This document shows positions 33,133 through 41,623 of a stretch of 49,045 nucleotides of DNA, in pieces. The notes under the pieces were generated by a model. It was not told where the DNA came from. It made no database searches and saw nothing but the letters and a program-made list of their open reading frames with translations. The DNA is from RZYY01 sp036794825 (lineage in GTDB: Bacteria > Bacteroidota > Bacteroidia > Bacteroidales > 4484-276), in assembly GCA_036794825.1 (NCBI GenBank), contig DAIRGA010000034.1:1-49045 (forward strand). The letters are read 5' to 3'. The translations under genes were made by a program, and so were the position numbers. Numbering within the stretch: position 1 is the stretch's first letter; every line of letters begins with the position of its first letter.

Positions 33133-33571
33133 TTGCTTGAATAAATCGCAGAGTTAACCCGTGGAATAAAATATTAACATGCAGACCATAACCAATTTGG
33201 TCTTATAATTCTCTGGCAATTTGAAAATCATTTAGCTTGAAATTATTGTTATTCACCAACAATTAATCCTCAATCTTTCTAAGTTCAGGATAGCAGCTTC
33301 GCATGAAATTATAAGTCCTTTTGGTAATTTTTCCCGGTTTTATCAGAAATTAGCAACAAATTCTATCAATTCATCTGGATAACAGTAACTTAGATAAACC
33401 GGCAACCCTTGAACAGCAAATCGCATAGTTCTAAAGTAGAACCCTATTTCCCTCAAAATGAACCGACTCAGCAAACTTGCGGAACTTCGCTGTAATCAGC
33501 GATTATCAAAGGACTAAATTTTGTTTTTCTATTTTTGCCGGCTCAAATTTTGACTACATTTAAAACATAAT
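33133..33571. other. intergenic region upstream of the glycogen gene
   Basis: About 440 AT-rich bp. Near the end, TATTTTTG at 33530-33537 fits the -7 pattern and would give a short leader before 33572. No gene, RNA or strong hairpin was seen in the rest. Confidence 0.5.
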
Positions 33572-36500
33572 ATGACTTCAGAAAAATCCATTAAGCCCGA
33601 CTATGTTTTTGAAACTAGCTGGGAAGTGTGTAATATGATCGGTGGTATTTACACCGTACTCTCCACCAAAGCCCCTGTAATGAAGGAAAAGCTCGGCGAC
33701 CAGTTCATCACTATCGGTCCTGACGTGTGGAAAGAGACCCATCAGAATCCTACCTTCAGCGAGGATAAATCTATGTTTGCCGAATGGCGCGAAATGGCCG
33801 CCGCCAAAGGTCTTTATGTGCGCATAGGCCGCTGGAACATCGAAAGCCAGCCCATTGCCATTCTGGTTGACTTTACCAACCTTTTTCCCGAAAAAAACAA
33901 AATCTTTGCAAAGCTCTGGGAACGCTACCAGCTCGACTCTATCAATGGTGAGTGGGACTATGTGGAGCCCGCAATGTTCGGCTATGCTGTTGGAAAAGTC
34001 ATCGAGAGTTTCTACAATCACTACCTCACTTATTCCGACAAAGTAGTTGCCCATTTCCATGAATGGATGACCGGAACCGGAGTACTTTACCTTAACGAGT
34101 TCCTCCCGCAGGTAGCCACCGTTTTCACTACACATGCCACAACCATCGGGCGTTCGATCTGTTCCAACGGCTATCCGCTCTATGGTAAAATAAATGACTA
34201 TGACGGCGAAGAAATGGCCAAGAAGCTGGGAATCGTTTCCCGTTTTTCGCTCGAAAAAAAGAGCGCTATCCATGCCGACGCATTCTCCACAGTAAGCGCT
34301 ATCACTGCCAATGAAACCGATAAATTGCTCCAGAAAAATGTAGATGTTATCACTCCAAACGGATTCTCATCTTCTCTTTTTCAGGACGACGAGTCGTATG
34401 CAATGAAGAGAGATGTCGCCAGAGGAAAAATGATTAAAGTCCTCGAAGCGCTTTTCAACGAGAAAATAAGCAAGGATGCCTTTTTGATCATCACCAGCGG
34501 AAGGTATGAGTTCCGGAACAAAGGAATCAATATTTTTATTGATGCAATCGAGAGAATTTCAAAGCAAAATCCTGAGCGCCAGGTGATAGCCATTTTGAAG
34601 ATACCTGCAAATCACTCCGGCGCCCGAAAGGAGCTTTTGCAGCGGATCAAAAAAACCGATTTCGCTACCCAGGTGAGCGGCGAATACCTCACACACGGCC
34701 TGCACCACCCTGCGGATGACGCAATTCTGAACAAAATTGAGAAGGCAGGCCTGAAAAATGAAGCAGGTTCCAAAGTCAAGATCGTCTTTGTTCCAGCCTA
34801 TTTAAATGGTAATGACGGTATATTCGACATACCTTACTACGACCTGCTGCCCGGTTTCGATCTCTCCGTTTTCCCCTCCTATTACGAACCATGGGGTTAT
34901 ACTCCGCTGGAGAGCATCGCTTTTCGCGTCCCTACTGTAACCACATTGCAGGCCGGTTTTGGCAAATGGGTTTTGGATAATTTCAGCGACAATCATTCTG
35001 CCGTTAAAGTTTTGAACCGACCGGATGAGGACAACAATAACCTTGCGGATGAAATCGCCCGAATCATAAAACAAACCTGCTCCCTGAAGGAATCTGAGCT
35101 AAAAGCCATCCGGGACAATGCCCATATGATTGCCTCGTCCACCGACTGGAAAGAGTTTGCCGGGCATTACTGCGAACTCTATGCCATCGCTTTGTCAAAA
35201 GTAGCGGACAGAGTAGAGACTTTCCCGGTACTTGAACCGGTGAAAAGAAAATTTAAACTTACCGAGAAGACGGTGATTGATACTCCGGTTTGGAAGAAGC
35301 TGGTGATTGAACCAAAAATTCCGGAAAAGCTGAAAGGTCTGCAGAAGATTTCCCGCAATCTCTGGTGGTCGTGGAACTTCAAAGCCACCGACATGTTCGA
35401 AACCATCAATCCTGAAAAATGGAAAGAGGCTGGTCAAAACCCGATCGCTCTTCTCGACTCGCTTAATATCAAAGAATGGAGAGCCCTGGAAGAGGATAAA
35501 GTGTTCTATGAGAAGTACCTGGAATCCTACAACAAATTTGAAAGCTATCTTGCCGAAAGCGAAAACAAACCAAAAGACACGATCGCTTACTTCAGCATGG
35601 AGTATGGCCTTCATCACACCCTGAAACTTTATTCGGGCGGTTTGGGCGTTTTGGCCGGCGATTACCTGAAAGAAGCCAGCGACTCCAACGAAAATCTTGT
35701 TGCCGTTGGGATTATCTATAAATATGGTTACTTCCAGCAGAGCATTTCCACTTTTGGCGACCAGGTGGCTGAGTATCATGCGCAAAAATTCTCACAACTG
35801 CCAATTGAAAAAGTTACAGATAGCGACGGAAATCATCTGCAGATTCAGATAGTCCTTCCGGGTAGAACGCTGCATGTAAGGGTATGGCGCTGCGATGTCG
35901 GTCGTATTCCACTTTACCTGCTCGATACCGACTTTGCCGAAAATGAAGAAAACGATCGCAAGATCACGCACCACCTTTACGGCGGAGATTCTGAAAACCG
36001 TCTTAAACAGGAGATTTTGCTTGGAATCGGTGGCATCAGGGTGCTAAACGCTTTGGGGCTGAAACCGACAATTTATCACAGCAACGAAGGGCATTCAGCC
36101 TTTATCGGACTTGAACGTCTGCGCCACCTGATGCAGGAAGAGATGCTGACTTATCACCATGCGCTGGAGGTAGTTCGTTCATCCACCCTGTTTACTACAC
36201 ATACCCCCGTTCCGGCCGGTCACGATGTTTTCAGCGAAGACCTGCTGCGCACCTATTTACCGCACTATCCCGAAAGGCTCAGCCTGACCTGGGATCAGTT
36301 TATGAACCTTGGCAAATTCGTTGAAAATGATTCAGATAACAAGTTTTCGATGAGCGTTCTGGCTGCCAAACTCTCGCAGGAGGTAAACGGAGTCAGCCGG
36401 ATTCACGGAAGAGTTTCGCAGGAGATGTTCCAGAAACTTTACGATGGGTATTATCCCTCCGAAATCCATGTGGGATATGTTACTAACGGTGTGCATCTGC

Positions 36501-37816
36501 CCACCTGGGCATCAAAACCCTGGAAACAGATGTACAAAAAGATTTTTGGCGAGGATTACAAGCAAAAACAACTCAACTTCGACATGTGGCAGGAGGTTCA
36601 CAAGGTGGAGGATAAGGTAATCTGGGATTCGCGTAAGCAGTTGAAAAAAGAGCTGCTTATTTACCTCAAACAACGTCTGCGCGATGAGATGACCAAAAGA
36701 CAGGAGAACCCAAAACTGATCCTTCAAACCGTTGACGCCCTCAACGACCAGGCCTTAACCATCGGTTTCGCCCGCCGTTTTGCTACTTACAAGCGAGCTA
36801 AGTTGTTGTTTTCCAATCTCGAGCGCCTCGAAAAACTGGTAAACATTCCGGGAAGACCAATCCAGTTTATTTACGCTGGCAAAGCTCACCCCAAAGATGT
36901 TCAGGGACAGGAACTCATCAAAAAGATCATCGAAATTTCCAAAACCAAAGCATTCATCGGCAAGGTTATCTTCGTCGAAAATTACGATATGGAATTGGCT
37001 CACAAGCTGATACCTGGCGTTGATATCTGGTTAAACACCCCTACCCGACCGCTCGAAGCCTCCGGTACGAGCGGCGAAAAGGCTGTCATGAACGGAGTTG
37101 TCAATTTCTCGGTGCTCGACGGCTGGTGGGCCGAAGGGTACAAAGAGAACGCCGGATTCGCTATTCAGGAGGCCAGAACATACGCCAATCAGCAGTTTCA
37201 GGATGAACTGGACGCCGAGATTATCTACAACGTATTCGAAGAGAACATCCTGCCGCTTTTTTACGATGTAAACACCGATGGGATACCAGTAAGCTGGGTG
37301 AAATACATCAAAAACACCGTATCGGATATCGCACCACAGTTCACCATGAAAAGAATGCTGCAGGATTATCACACTAAATTTTACGACCGCCTGACCGAAA
37401 GAACCAAACTCATTCAGCAGAACAACTACAAACTGGCAATGCTTTACGCTGATTGGAAAGAATCAGTGAGAAGCAAATGGAAGGAGATTAAACTGGAAAA
37501 ACTGATGATTTCCGATTCCGAAAGTCAGATATTCCTGGATGATACCTTTTCAGCGGAAGTGACACTTTTCACCAACGGTTTGTCGGCCAAAAACATTGGC
37601 GTTGAGATCATTTTCTCGCTAAAAGACGCAAATGGCCTGAGAAAGATCCTTTTGACACGCGAAATGACCCTGGTGGAAATAATGAACGGAAATGCCCGCT
37701 ATTCGGTTGACCTGCCGGCATCCAACGCCGGTACTTTCAACTACGGATTCAGGATTTTCCCGAAACATGAGCTGATCCCTCACCGTCAGGACTTTGCCCT
37801 GGTAAAATGGATATAA
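33572..37816 (+). CDS. glgP: fused GT3 glycogen synthase and GT35 alpha-glucan phosphorylase
   Basis: A 1414-residue two-enzyme protein. Residues about 10-560 resemble the eukaryotic-type glycogen synthase family GT3 (VFETSWEVCNMIGGIYTVLS; VAHFHEWMTGTGVLYLNEFL; THATTIGRS; SYYEPWGYTPLESIAFRVP). Residues about 570-1310 are a short-type alpha-glucan phosphorylase (FSMEYGLHHTLKLYSGGLGV; HSNEGHSAFIGLERL; ASGTSGEKAVMNG with the pyridoxal-phosphate Lys1170). A small beta domain ends the protein. Synthase extends and phosphorylase shortens storage glucan, so both directions are on one chain. The fusion is known from Bacteroidota. Start at the first ATG, just before the conserved N-terminus. Confidence 0.92.
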   Translation: MTSEKSIKPDYVFETSWEVCNMIGGIYTVLSTKAPVMKEKLGDQFITIGPDVWKETHQNPTFSEDKSMFAEWREMAAAKGLYVRIGRWNIESQPIAILVDFTNLFPEKNKIFAKLWERYQLDSINGEWDYVEPAMFGYAVGKVIESFYNHYLTYSDKVVAHFHEWMTGTGVLYLNEFLPQVATVFTTHATTIGRSICSNGYPLYGKINDYDGEEMAKKLGIVSRFSLEKKSAIHADAFSTVSAITANETDKLLQKNVDVITPNGFSSSLFQDDESYAMKRDVARGKMIKVLEALFNEKISKDAFLIITSGRYEFRNKGINIFIDAIERISKQNPERQVIAILKIPANHSGARKELLQRIKKTDFATQVSGEYLTHGLHHPADDAILNKIEKAGLKNEAGSKVKIVFVPAYLNGNDGIFDIPYYDLLPGFDLSVFPSYYEPWGYTPLESIAFRVPTVTTLQAGFGKWVLDNFSDNHSAVKVLNRPDEDNNNLADEIARIIKQTCSLKESELKAIRDNAHMIASSTDWKEFAGHYCELYAIALSKVADRVETFPVLEPVKRKFKLTEKTVIDTPVWKKLVIEPKIPEKLKGLQKISRNLWWSWNFKATDMFETINPEKWKEAGQNPIALLDSLNIKEWRALEEDKVFYEKYLESYNKFESYLAESENKPKDTIAYFSMEYGLHHTLKLYSGGLGVLAGDYLKEASDSNENLVAVGIIYKYGYFQQSISTFGDQVAEYHAQKFSQLPIEKVTDSDGNHLQIQIVLPGRTLHVRVWRCDVGRIPLYLLDTDFAENEENDRKITHHLYGGDSENRLKQEILLGIGGIRVLNALGLKPTIYHSNEGHSAFIGLERLRHLMQEEMLTYHHALEVVRSSTLFTTHTPVPAGHDVFSEDLLRTYLPHYPERLSLTWDQFMNLGKFVENDSDNKFSMSVLAAKLSQEVNGVSRIHGRVSQEMFQKLYDGYYPSEIHVGYVTNGVHLPTWASKPWKQMYKKIFGEDYKQKQLNFDMWQEVHKVEDKVIWDSRKQLKKELLIYLKQRLRDEMTKRQENPKLILQTVDALNDQALTIGFARRFATYKRAKLLFSNLERLEKLVNIPGRPIQFIYAGKAHPKDVQGQELIKKIIEISKTKAFIGKVIFVENYDMELAHKLIPGVDIWLNTPTRPLEASGTSGEKAVMNGVVNFSVLDGWWAEGYKENAGFAIQEARTYANQQFQDELDAEIIYNVFEENILPLFYDVNTDGIPVSWVKYIKNTVSDIAPQFTMKRMLQDYHTKFYDRLTERTKLIQQNNYKLAMLYADWKESVRSKWKEIKLEKLMISDSESQIFLDDTFSAEVTLFTNGLSAKNIGVEIIFSLKDANGLRKILLTREMTLVEIMNGNARYSVDLPASNAGTFNYGFRIFPKHELIPHRQDFALVKWI

Positions 37817-37828
37817 AAAATAACTTTG
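37793..37828 (+). promoter_or_regulatory. -33/-7 promoter of the DUF5606-pyrD unit
   Basis: TTTG at 37793-37796, a 24-bp spacer and TAACTTTG at 37821-37828 match the Bacteroidetes pattern. It lies over the last codons and stop of the upstream gene and would start RNA about 15 nt before the ATG at 37849. Confidence 0.6.
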
Positions 37829-37848
37829 CATTCACAAAGAATCTAATT

Positions 37849-38328
37849 ATGACTGAATTAAGCAAAATTTTGACCATCTCAGGCAAGCCGGGTCTTTACA
37901 TGACCGTTGCCTCAGCCAAATCTGGAATTGTAGTCGAATCGTTGATTGATGGCAAACGCACTACAGCTTTTGCTCACGAGCGGATCAGCTCGCTGGCCGA
38001 AATCAGCGTCTTTACTACCGGTGAGGATATGCCGTTGAAGGATATTCTGAAAAAGATCAGGGAAAAATACGAAAGCAAGCCAGTGGGGACAGATTTGTCC
38101 AACGGTGCTCAACTCAGGGCTTTTATGGAAGAGATCGTACCTGATTATGATGCCGACAGGGTTTACACATCCGACATCAAAAAAATAATCAGCTGGTATA
38201 ACTTGCTGGCTGAAAAGGAGATGCTCGATTTTAAAGAGGAAACTCCCGAAGAAAACGAGCAGGCTGAAGAAAAGTCAGAACAGGCTGAAGCTTCGTCAGA
38301 AGAAAACGCTGAAGCCGGCAAAGAGTGA
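37849..38328 (+). CDS. DUF5606 family protein
   Basis: About 159 residues. I start at 37849 because the conserved sequence begins there (MTELSKILTISGKPGLYMTV, then SLIDGKRTTAFAHERISSLA) and because a promoter covers the upstream alternative at 37807. The family is restricted to Bacteroidota and of unknown function. The last 35 residues are a very acidic Glu/Ala/Ser tail (TPEENEQAEEKSEQAEASSE), probably disordered. The stop overlaps the pyrD start (TGATG), so the two genes are translationally coupled. Confidence 0.85.
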   Translation: MTELSKILTISGKPGLYMTVASAKSGIVVESLIDGKRTTAFAHERISSLAEISVFTTGEDMPLKDILKKIREKYESKPVGTDLSNGAQLRAFMEEIVPDYDADRVYTSDIKKIISWYNLLAEKEMLDFKEETPEENEQAEEKSEQAEASSEENAEAGKE

Positions 38329-39371
38329 TGTATAAAATTCTTGTAAGGCCGCTGCTGTTCCTGCTTCAACCCGAGAAGGTCCATCACCTGGTGGCAAACG
38401 GGTTGAAGTTCTTTTTTAAAATTCCAGGAAAGAGGTGGTTTATCAGAAAGCTTGCTGTTGTAGCGTCTCCTGACCTTGAGAAAACGGTATTTGGGTTGAG
38501 ATTTAAAAATCCGGTGGGTATTGCGGCTGGTTTTGATAAACAGGCTGATATGTTCAACGAATTGGCAAATTTCGGGTTTGGTTTTGTTGAAATCGGAACA
38601 ATAACCCCAAAAGCACAGCCAGGAAATCCAAAACCGCGACTTTTCAGGCTCCCGAAAGATAAAGCGCTCATCAACCGCATGGGATTCAATAACATTGGTG
38701 TTGATGAGGCTATCAGGAATTTAACGAGACGAAAGACCGACATCATCATTGGCGGCAACATCGGCAAAAACACGCTGACCCCCAACGAGAAAGCGGTGGA
38801 TGATTATGTTTTCTGCTTCGATAAGCTTTTCGGTTTCGTGGATTATTTCGTGGTGAATGTGAGTTGCCCTAACATTAGCAACCTGAGGGAGTTGCAGGAT
38901 CAGAAAAGCCTGATGGAGATACTTGGCGCTCTTCAAAACATCAACCTGAAAAAAAACAAACCAAAGCCGATCTTATTAAAAATTTCTCCCGACCTCAACT
39001 TTCAACAACTTGATGAGGTGATCGAAATCGTCCGCGACTCCAGAATTCAGGGCGTAGTGGCCACCAACACCTCCATCACCCGAAATAATCTGACTACCCA
39101 CCCTGCGAAGGTTGAGAAGATTGCCAACGGTGGCCTCAGCGGCAAACCCATTAATGTCCGCTCAACTGAAGTAATTCGATACTTGTCGGAAAAATCCGGT
39201 AAAGCTTTCCCGATCATCGGTGTTGGAGGAATTTTTACTCCTGAAGATGCCCTCGAAAAACTGAACGCCGGAGCTGATCTTGTCCAGGTTTACACTGGCT
39301 TTGTTTACGAAGGTCCGTTTATCGCCAAAAGAATCAATAAGAAATTGCTGGCTGCAAAAGGCAAAAACTGA
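38328..39371 (+). CDS. pyrD: class 2-like dihydroorotate dehydrogenase
   Basis: A 347-residue protein with the N-terminal membrane-associating helices of class 2 enzymes (MYKILVRPLLFLLQPEKVHH) and the FMN barrel: NPVGIAAGFDK, GFVEIGTITPKAQPGNPKPR, NRMGFNN, NVSCPN, KISPDL, ATNTSITR, GGLSGKPI, GVGGIFTPEDALEKLNAGAD and VQVYTGFVYEGP. It oxidises dihydroorotate to orotate in pyrimidine synthesis, passing electrons to quinone. The base position has Cys180 in NVSCPN, whereas typical class 2 enzymes have Ser there and class 1 enzymes Cys. The ATG at 38328 is preferred to a GTG three bases earlier. Confidence 0.93.
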   Translation: MYKILVRPLLFLLQPEKVHHLVANGLKFFFKIPGKRWFIRKLAVVASPDLEKTVFGLRFKNPVGIAAGFDKQADMFNELANFGFGFVEIGTITPKAQPGNPKPRLFRLPKDKALINRMGFNNIGVDEAIRNLTRRKTDIIIGGNIGKNTLTPNEKAVDDYVFCFDKLFGFVDYFVVNVSCPNISNLRELQDQKSLMEILGALQNINLKKNKPKPILLKISPDLNFQQLDEVIEIVRDSRIQGVVATNTSITRNNLTTHPAKVEKIANGGLSGKPINVRSTEVIRYLSEKSGKAFPIIGVGGIFTPEDALEKLNAGADLVQVYTGFVYEGPFIAKRINKKLLAAKGKN

Positions 39372-39394
39372 AAATAAAAGGCAAAACACTGAAG

Positions 39395-39430
39395 AAACCT
39401 CACAGGCAAACGATTGTTTGTGAAGTTTTT
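39395..39430. terminator. bidirectional terminator between convergent genes
   Basis: AAACCTCACA at 39395-39404 pairs with TGTGAAGTTT at 39419-39428 (one mismatch), followed by more T. It lies between pyrD (plus) and the RsmI-like gene (minus), which end 74 bp apart. Confidence 0.65.
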
Positions 39431-39444
39431 TATTTATCACCCTT

Positions 39445-40158
39445 TCAATCAGGCTTATAGAGAAGGAAAACCACAGGCTTTTTATGAATATCGGGAGGAT
39501 GCTGCTTCCAGTCTGTAATCGAACGCGTAATCACAAACTCCTCTTCAGCAGTGAGGTTGCTGGCTATGCAAAGTTGAGTTGGTCCTGCACAATAAGTAAA
39601 GATTGCCTCAAGCATTTTCTGGTTTCGGAAAGGCGTCTCGATAAAAATTTGAGTCTGATCATGCTGAATAGCAGCTTTTTCGAGTTGTTTCAATTTAACT
39701 TTTAGCTCGTTTTTATCTATGGGTAAATACCCGTGAAAAGCAAAGTTCTGGCCGTTAAAACCTGAAGCCATTAACGAAAGTAAAATGGATGATGGTCCAA
39801 CCAGTGGAACTACCGGGAAGCCGTGACGTTGGAAAACCCTTGTGATCGTTGAACCGGGATCGGCGATGCAGGGCACTCCGGCTTCGGATAGCATTCCCAA
39901 ATGCTTTGTTCGTGAACGCAACTGAAGCATTTCTTCTATTTCGAGGGCATTATGATGCTTCCCGATTTCATAGAAAACAACTTCCTGGTCAAAATCTTTT
40001 TGATATCCAGCTTTTCGTAAAAAGCGCCGGGCCGACCGGAGATTCTCAACAATAAACTCGTCGAGGGAATGAATTATGGAAATGACATTTTTAGGGATTA
40101 CAGCTTCAGCTTCAGTATCGCCAAGGGTTACAGGAATCAGGAATAGTTTTGGTTTCAT
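39445..40158 (-). CDS. RsmI-like SAM-dependent methyltransferase (tetrapyrrole methylase fold)
   Basis: A 237-residue protein with the tetrapyrrole methylase fold: LFLIPVTLGDTEAEAVIPKN, IVENLRSARRFLR, MLSEAGVPCIADPGSTITRV, VPLVGPSSILLSLMASGFNG and FIETPFRNQKML. The phrases SEAGVPCIADPG and VGPSS are those of RsmI, which 2'-O-methylates C1402 of 16S rRNA, but the middle part (FAFHGYLPIDKNELK) marks the shorter Bacteroidota relative whose target is not established. It is the last gene of a tight minus-strand group with dnaA; its start shares one base with the dehydratase stop. Confidence 0.88.
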   Translation of the reverse strand: MKPKLFLIPVTLGDTEAEAVIPKNVISIIHSLDEFIVENLRSARRFLRKAGYQKDFDQEVVFYEIGKHHNALEIEEMLQLRSRTKHLGMLSEAGVPCIADPGSTITRVFQRHGFPVVPLVGPSSILLSLMASGFNGQNFAFHGYLPIDKNELKVKLKQLEKAAIQHDQTQIFIETPFRNQKMLEAIFTYCAGPTQLCIASNLTAEEEFVITRSITDWKQHPPDIHKKPVVFLLYKPD

Positions 40159-41114
40159 CAGTTCCAGGGTAATTCATCCAGGTCTACATTGCCTCCGGAA
40201 AGGATAACTCCAACATTTTTACCCATTACATCTACTTTTTTCGCCAGCAGAGCGGCCACCGGTACTGCCGATGAAGGCTCGATAATGATTTTCATCCTTT
40301 CCCAAACCAGCCGCATTGCAATGGCTATTTCGGCTTCTGTAACGGTTACAATATCGCTGACATGTTCAAGGATAATCGGAAATGTAAAGCTACCCAGTGA
40401 TGTCCGAAGGCCATCGGCAATGGTGTTGGGGTTAACCGAGGGTACAAACTTCTTCTGTTGAAACGATTGATAAGCGTCATTGGCCTGCTCCGGCTCGGCG
40501 GCAATTACTTTCGCATTTTCGGAAAAGTAGAGTGCCGACAAAGCGGTACCACTCAATAATCCACCACCGCCAACCGGCGAGAGGATCATATCCAGACCGG
40601 GGTAATCCTCTATCATTTCGAGTGCAGCAGTAGCTTGCCCGGCAATAATGCGGAGATCGTTGTATGGGTGAATTTCCACAGCGCCCGTATCGGCAATAAC
40701 CTTTGCCACTGTTGATTCTCGCGAAGCAAGGTTAGGTTCGCAATAAGTGATCTTACCTCCATAACTCTGAACTGCAGCAATCTTTACTTTTGAGGAATTG
40801 GAAGGCATTACGATGTGAGCGTCAATCCCTCTCAAAGCAGCAGCTCTGGCCAACGCAGCCGCATGGTTTCCCGAAGAATGGGTAGCGACCCCTCTATTGG
40901 CAGACTCTTCATCCAGCGAAAAAACCGTATTGCATGCGCCACGCGATTTGAATGCTCCGGCTTTTTGCATGTTTTCGCATTTAAAATACAATGTGCACCC
41001 TAATAGGTTTGAGAGGTTTTCGGAAGTCATTACCGGCGTTCTGTGGATGTGTGGCCGGATACGCAGAGCAGCGTTGAGAATATCAGTTTTTGCGGGTTTG
41101 ATCGTATAACTCAC
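40158..41114 (-). CDS. threonine/serine dehydratase, PLP-dependent
   Basis: A 318-residue fold type II pyridoxal-phosphate enzyme. The cofactor lysine is Lys56 in KCENMQKAGAFKSRGA; the glycine-rich phosphate loop is SPVGGGGLLSG; other family phrases are TAKTHSSGNHAAALA-like (here THSSGNHAAALARAAALRG) and VILSGGNVDLDEL. It lacks a C-terminal regulatory domain, so it is the short, catabolic or racemase-like form: threonine deaminase, serine dehydratase or serine racemase. It starts with GTG at 41114, 12 bp after the phosphatase gene. Confidence 0.9.
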   Translation of the reverse strand: MSYTIKPAKTDILNAALRIRPHIHRTPVMTSENLSNLLGCTLYFKCENMQKAGAFKSRGACNTVFSLDEESANRGVATHSSGNHAAALARAAALRGIDAHIVMPSNSSKVKIAAVQSYGGKITYCEPNLASRESTVAKVIADTGAVEIHPYNDLRIIAGQATAALEMIEDYPGLDMILSPVGGGGLLSGTALSALYFSENAKVIAAEPEQANDAYQSFQQKKFVPSVNPNTIADGLRTSLGSFTFPIILEHVSDIVTVTEAEIAIAMRLVWERMKIIIEPSSAVPVAALLAKKVDVMGKNVGVILSGGNVDLDELPWN

Positions 41115-41126
41115 TGTGAGATGGGA

Positions 41127-41606
41127 TTATAGTTTTTCAATTTCGTCGGCAATCTTCTCGCAGGCTTCATCCAACATACTGTAAACCAGCTCAAAGCCAT
41201 CACTGCCACTGTAATACGGGTCGGGAACATCAGTATTTTTTCCGGCTGTGGTCATGTTCATGATCATCCTGACTTTGCGGCGGTCATAGTCGTTTCTGGC
41301 CAACCTCAAGACGTTGTGGTAATTGGACTGATCCATAACGAAAATCATGTCGTACCGGTCAAAATCTTTAATGGCAAACTGACTGGCACGGTGCCGGGTT
41401 ATATCCAGGCCGTGCCGGCGGGCGGTGGAGATGGTACGGGGATCTGCCGGCTCGCTTTCATGATAACTCGAAGTGCCCGATGAGCGAACATCAGCATGAA
41501 GATTTCTCTCTTCGATCTTTTGCCGCATTATGCCCTCAGCCAAAGGTGAACGGCAGATATTGCCAAGGCAAACCATAAGAATTTTTGTTGTCGGATTTTC
41601 CTCCAT
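41127..41606 (-). CDS. low-molecular-weight protein tyrosine phosphatase
   Basis: A 159-residue enzyme with the P-loop CLGNICRSP near the N-terminus (Cys13 nucleophile, Arg19) and the general acid Asp in VPDPYYSG. Other family phrases are ADVRSSGTSSYHESEPADPR and FVMDQSNYHNV. It removes phosphate from tyrosine residues. It lies 17 bp after dnaA in the same direction, an order often met in Bacteroidota, and 12 bp before the dehydratase gene. The physiological target is unknown. Confidence 0.93.
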   Translation of the reverse strand: MEENPTTKILMVCLGNICRSPLAEGIMRQKIEERNLHADVRSSGTSSYHESEPADPRTISTARRHGLDITRHRASQFAIKDFDRYDMIFVMDQSNYHNVLRLARNDYDRRKVRMIMNMTTAGKNTDVPDPYYSGSDGFELVYSMLDEACEKIADEIEKL

Positions 41607-41623
41607 TTCAGGGAAGCTTGGAA

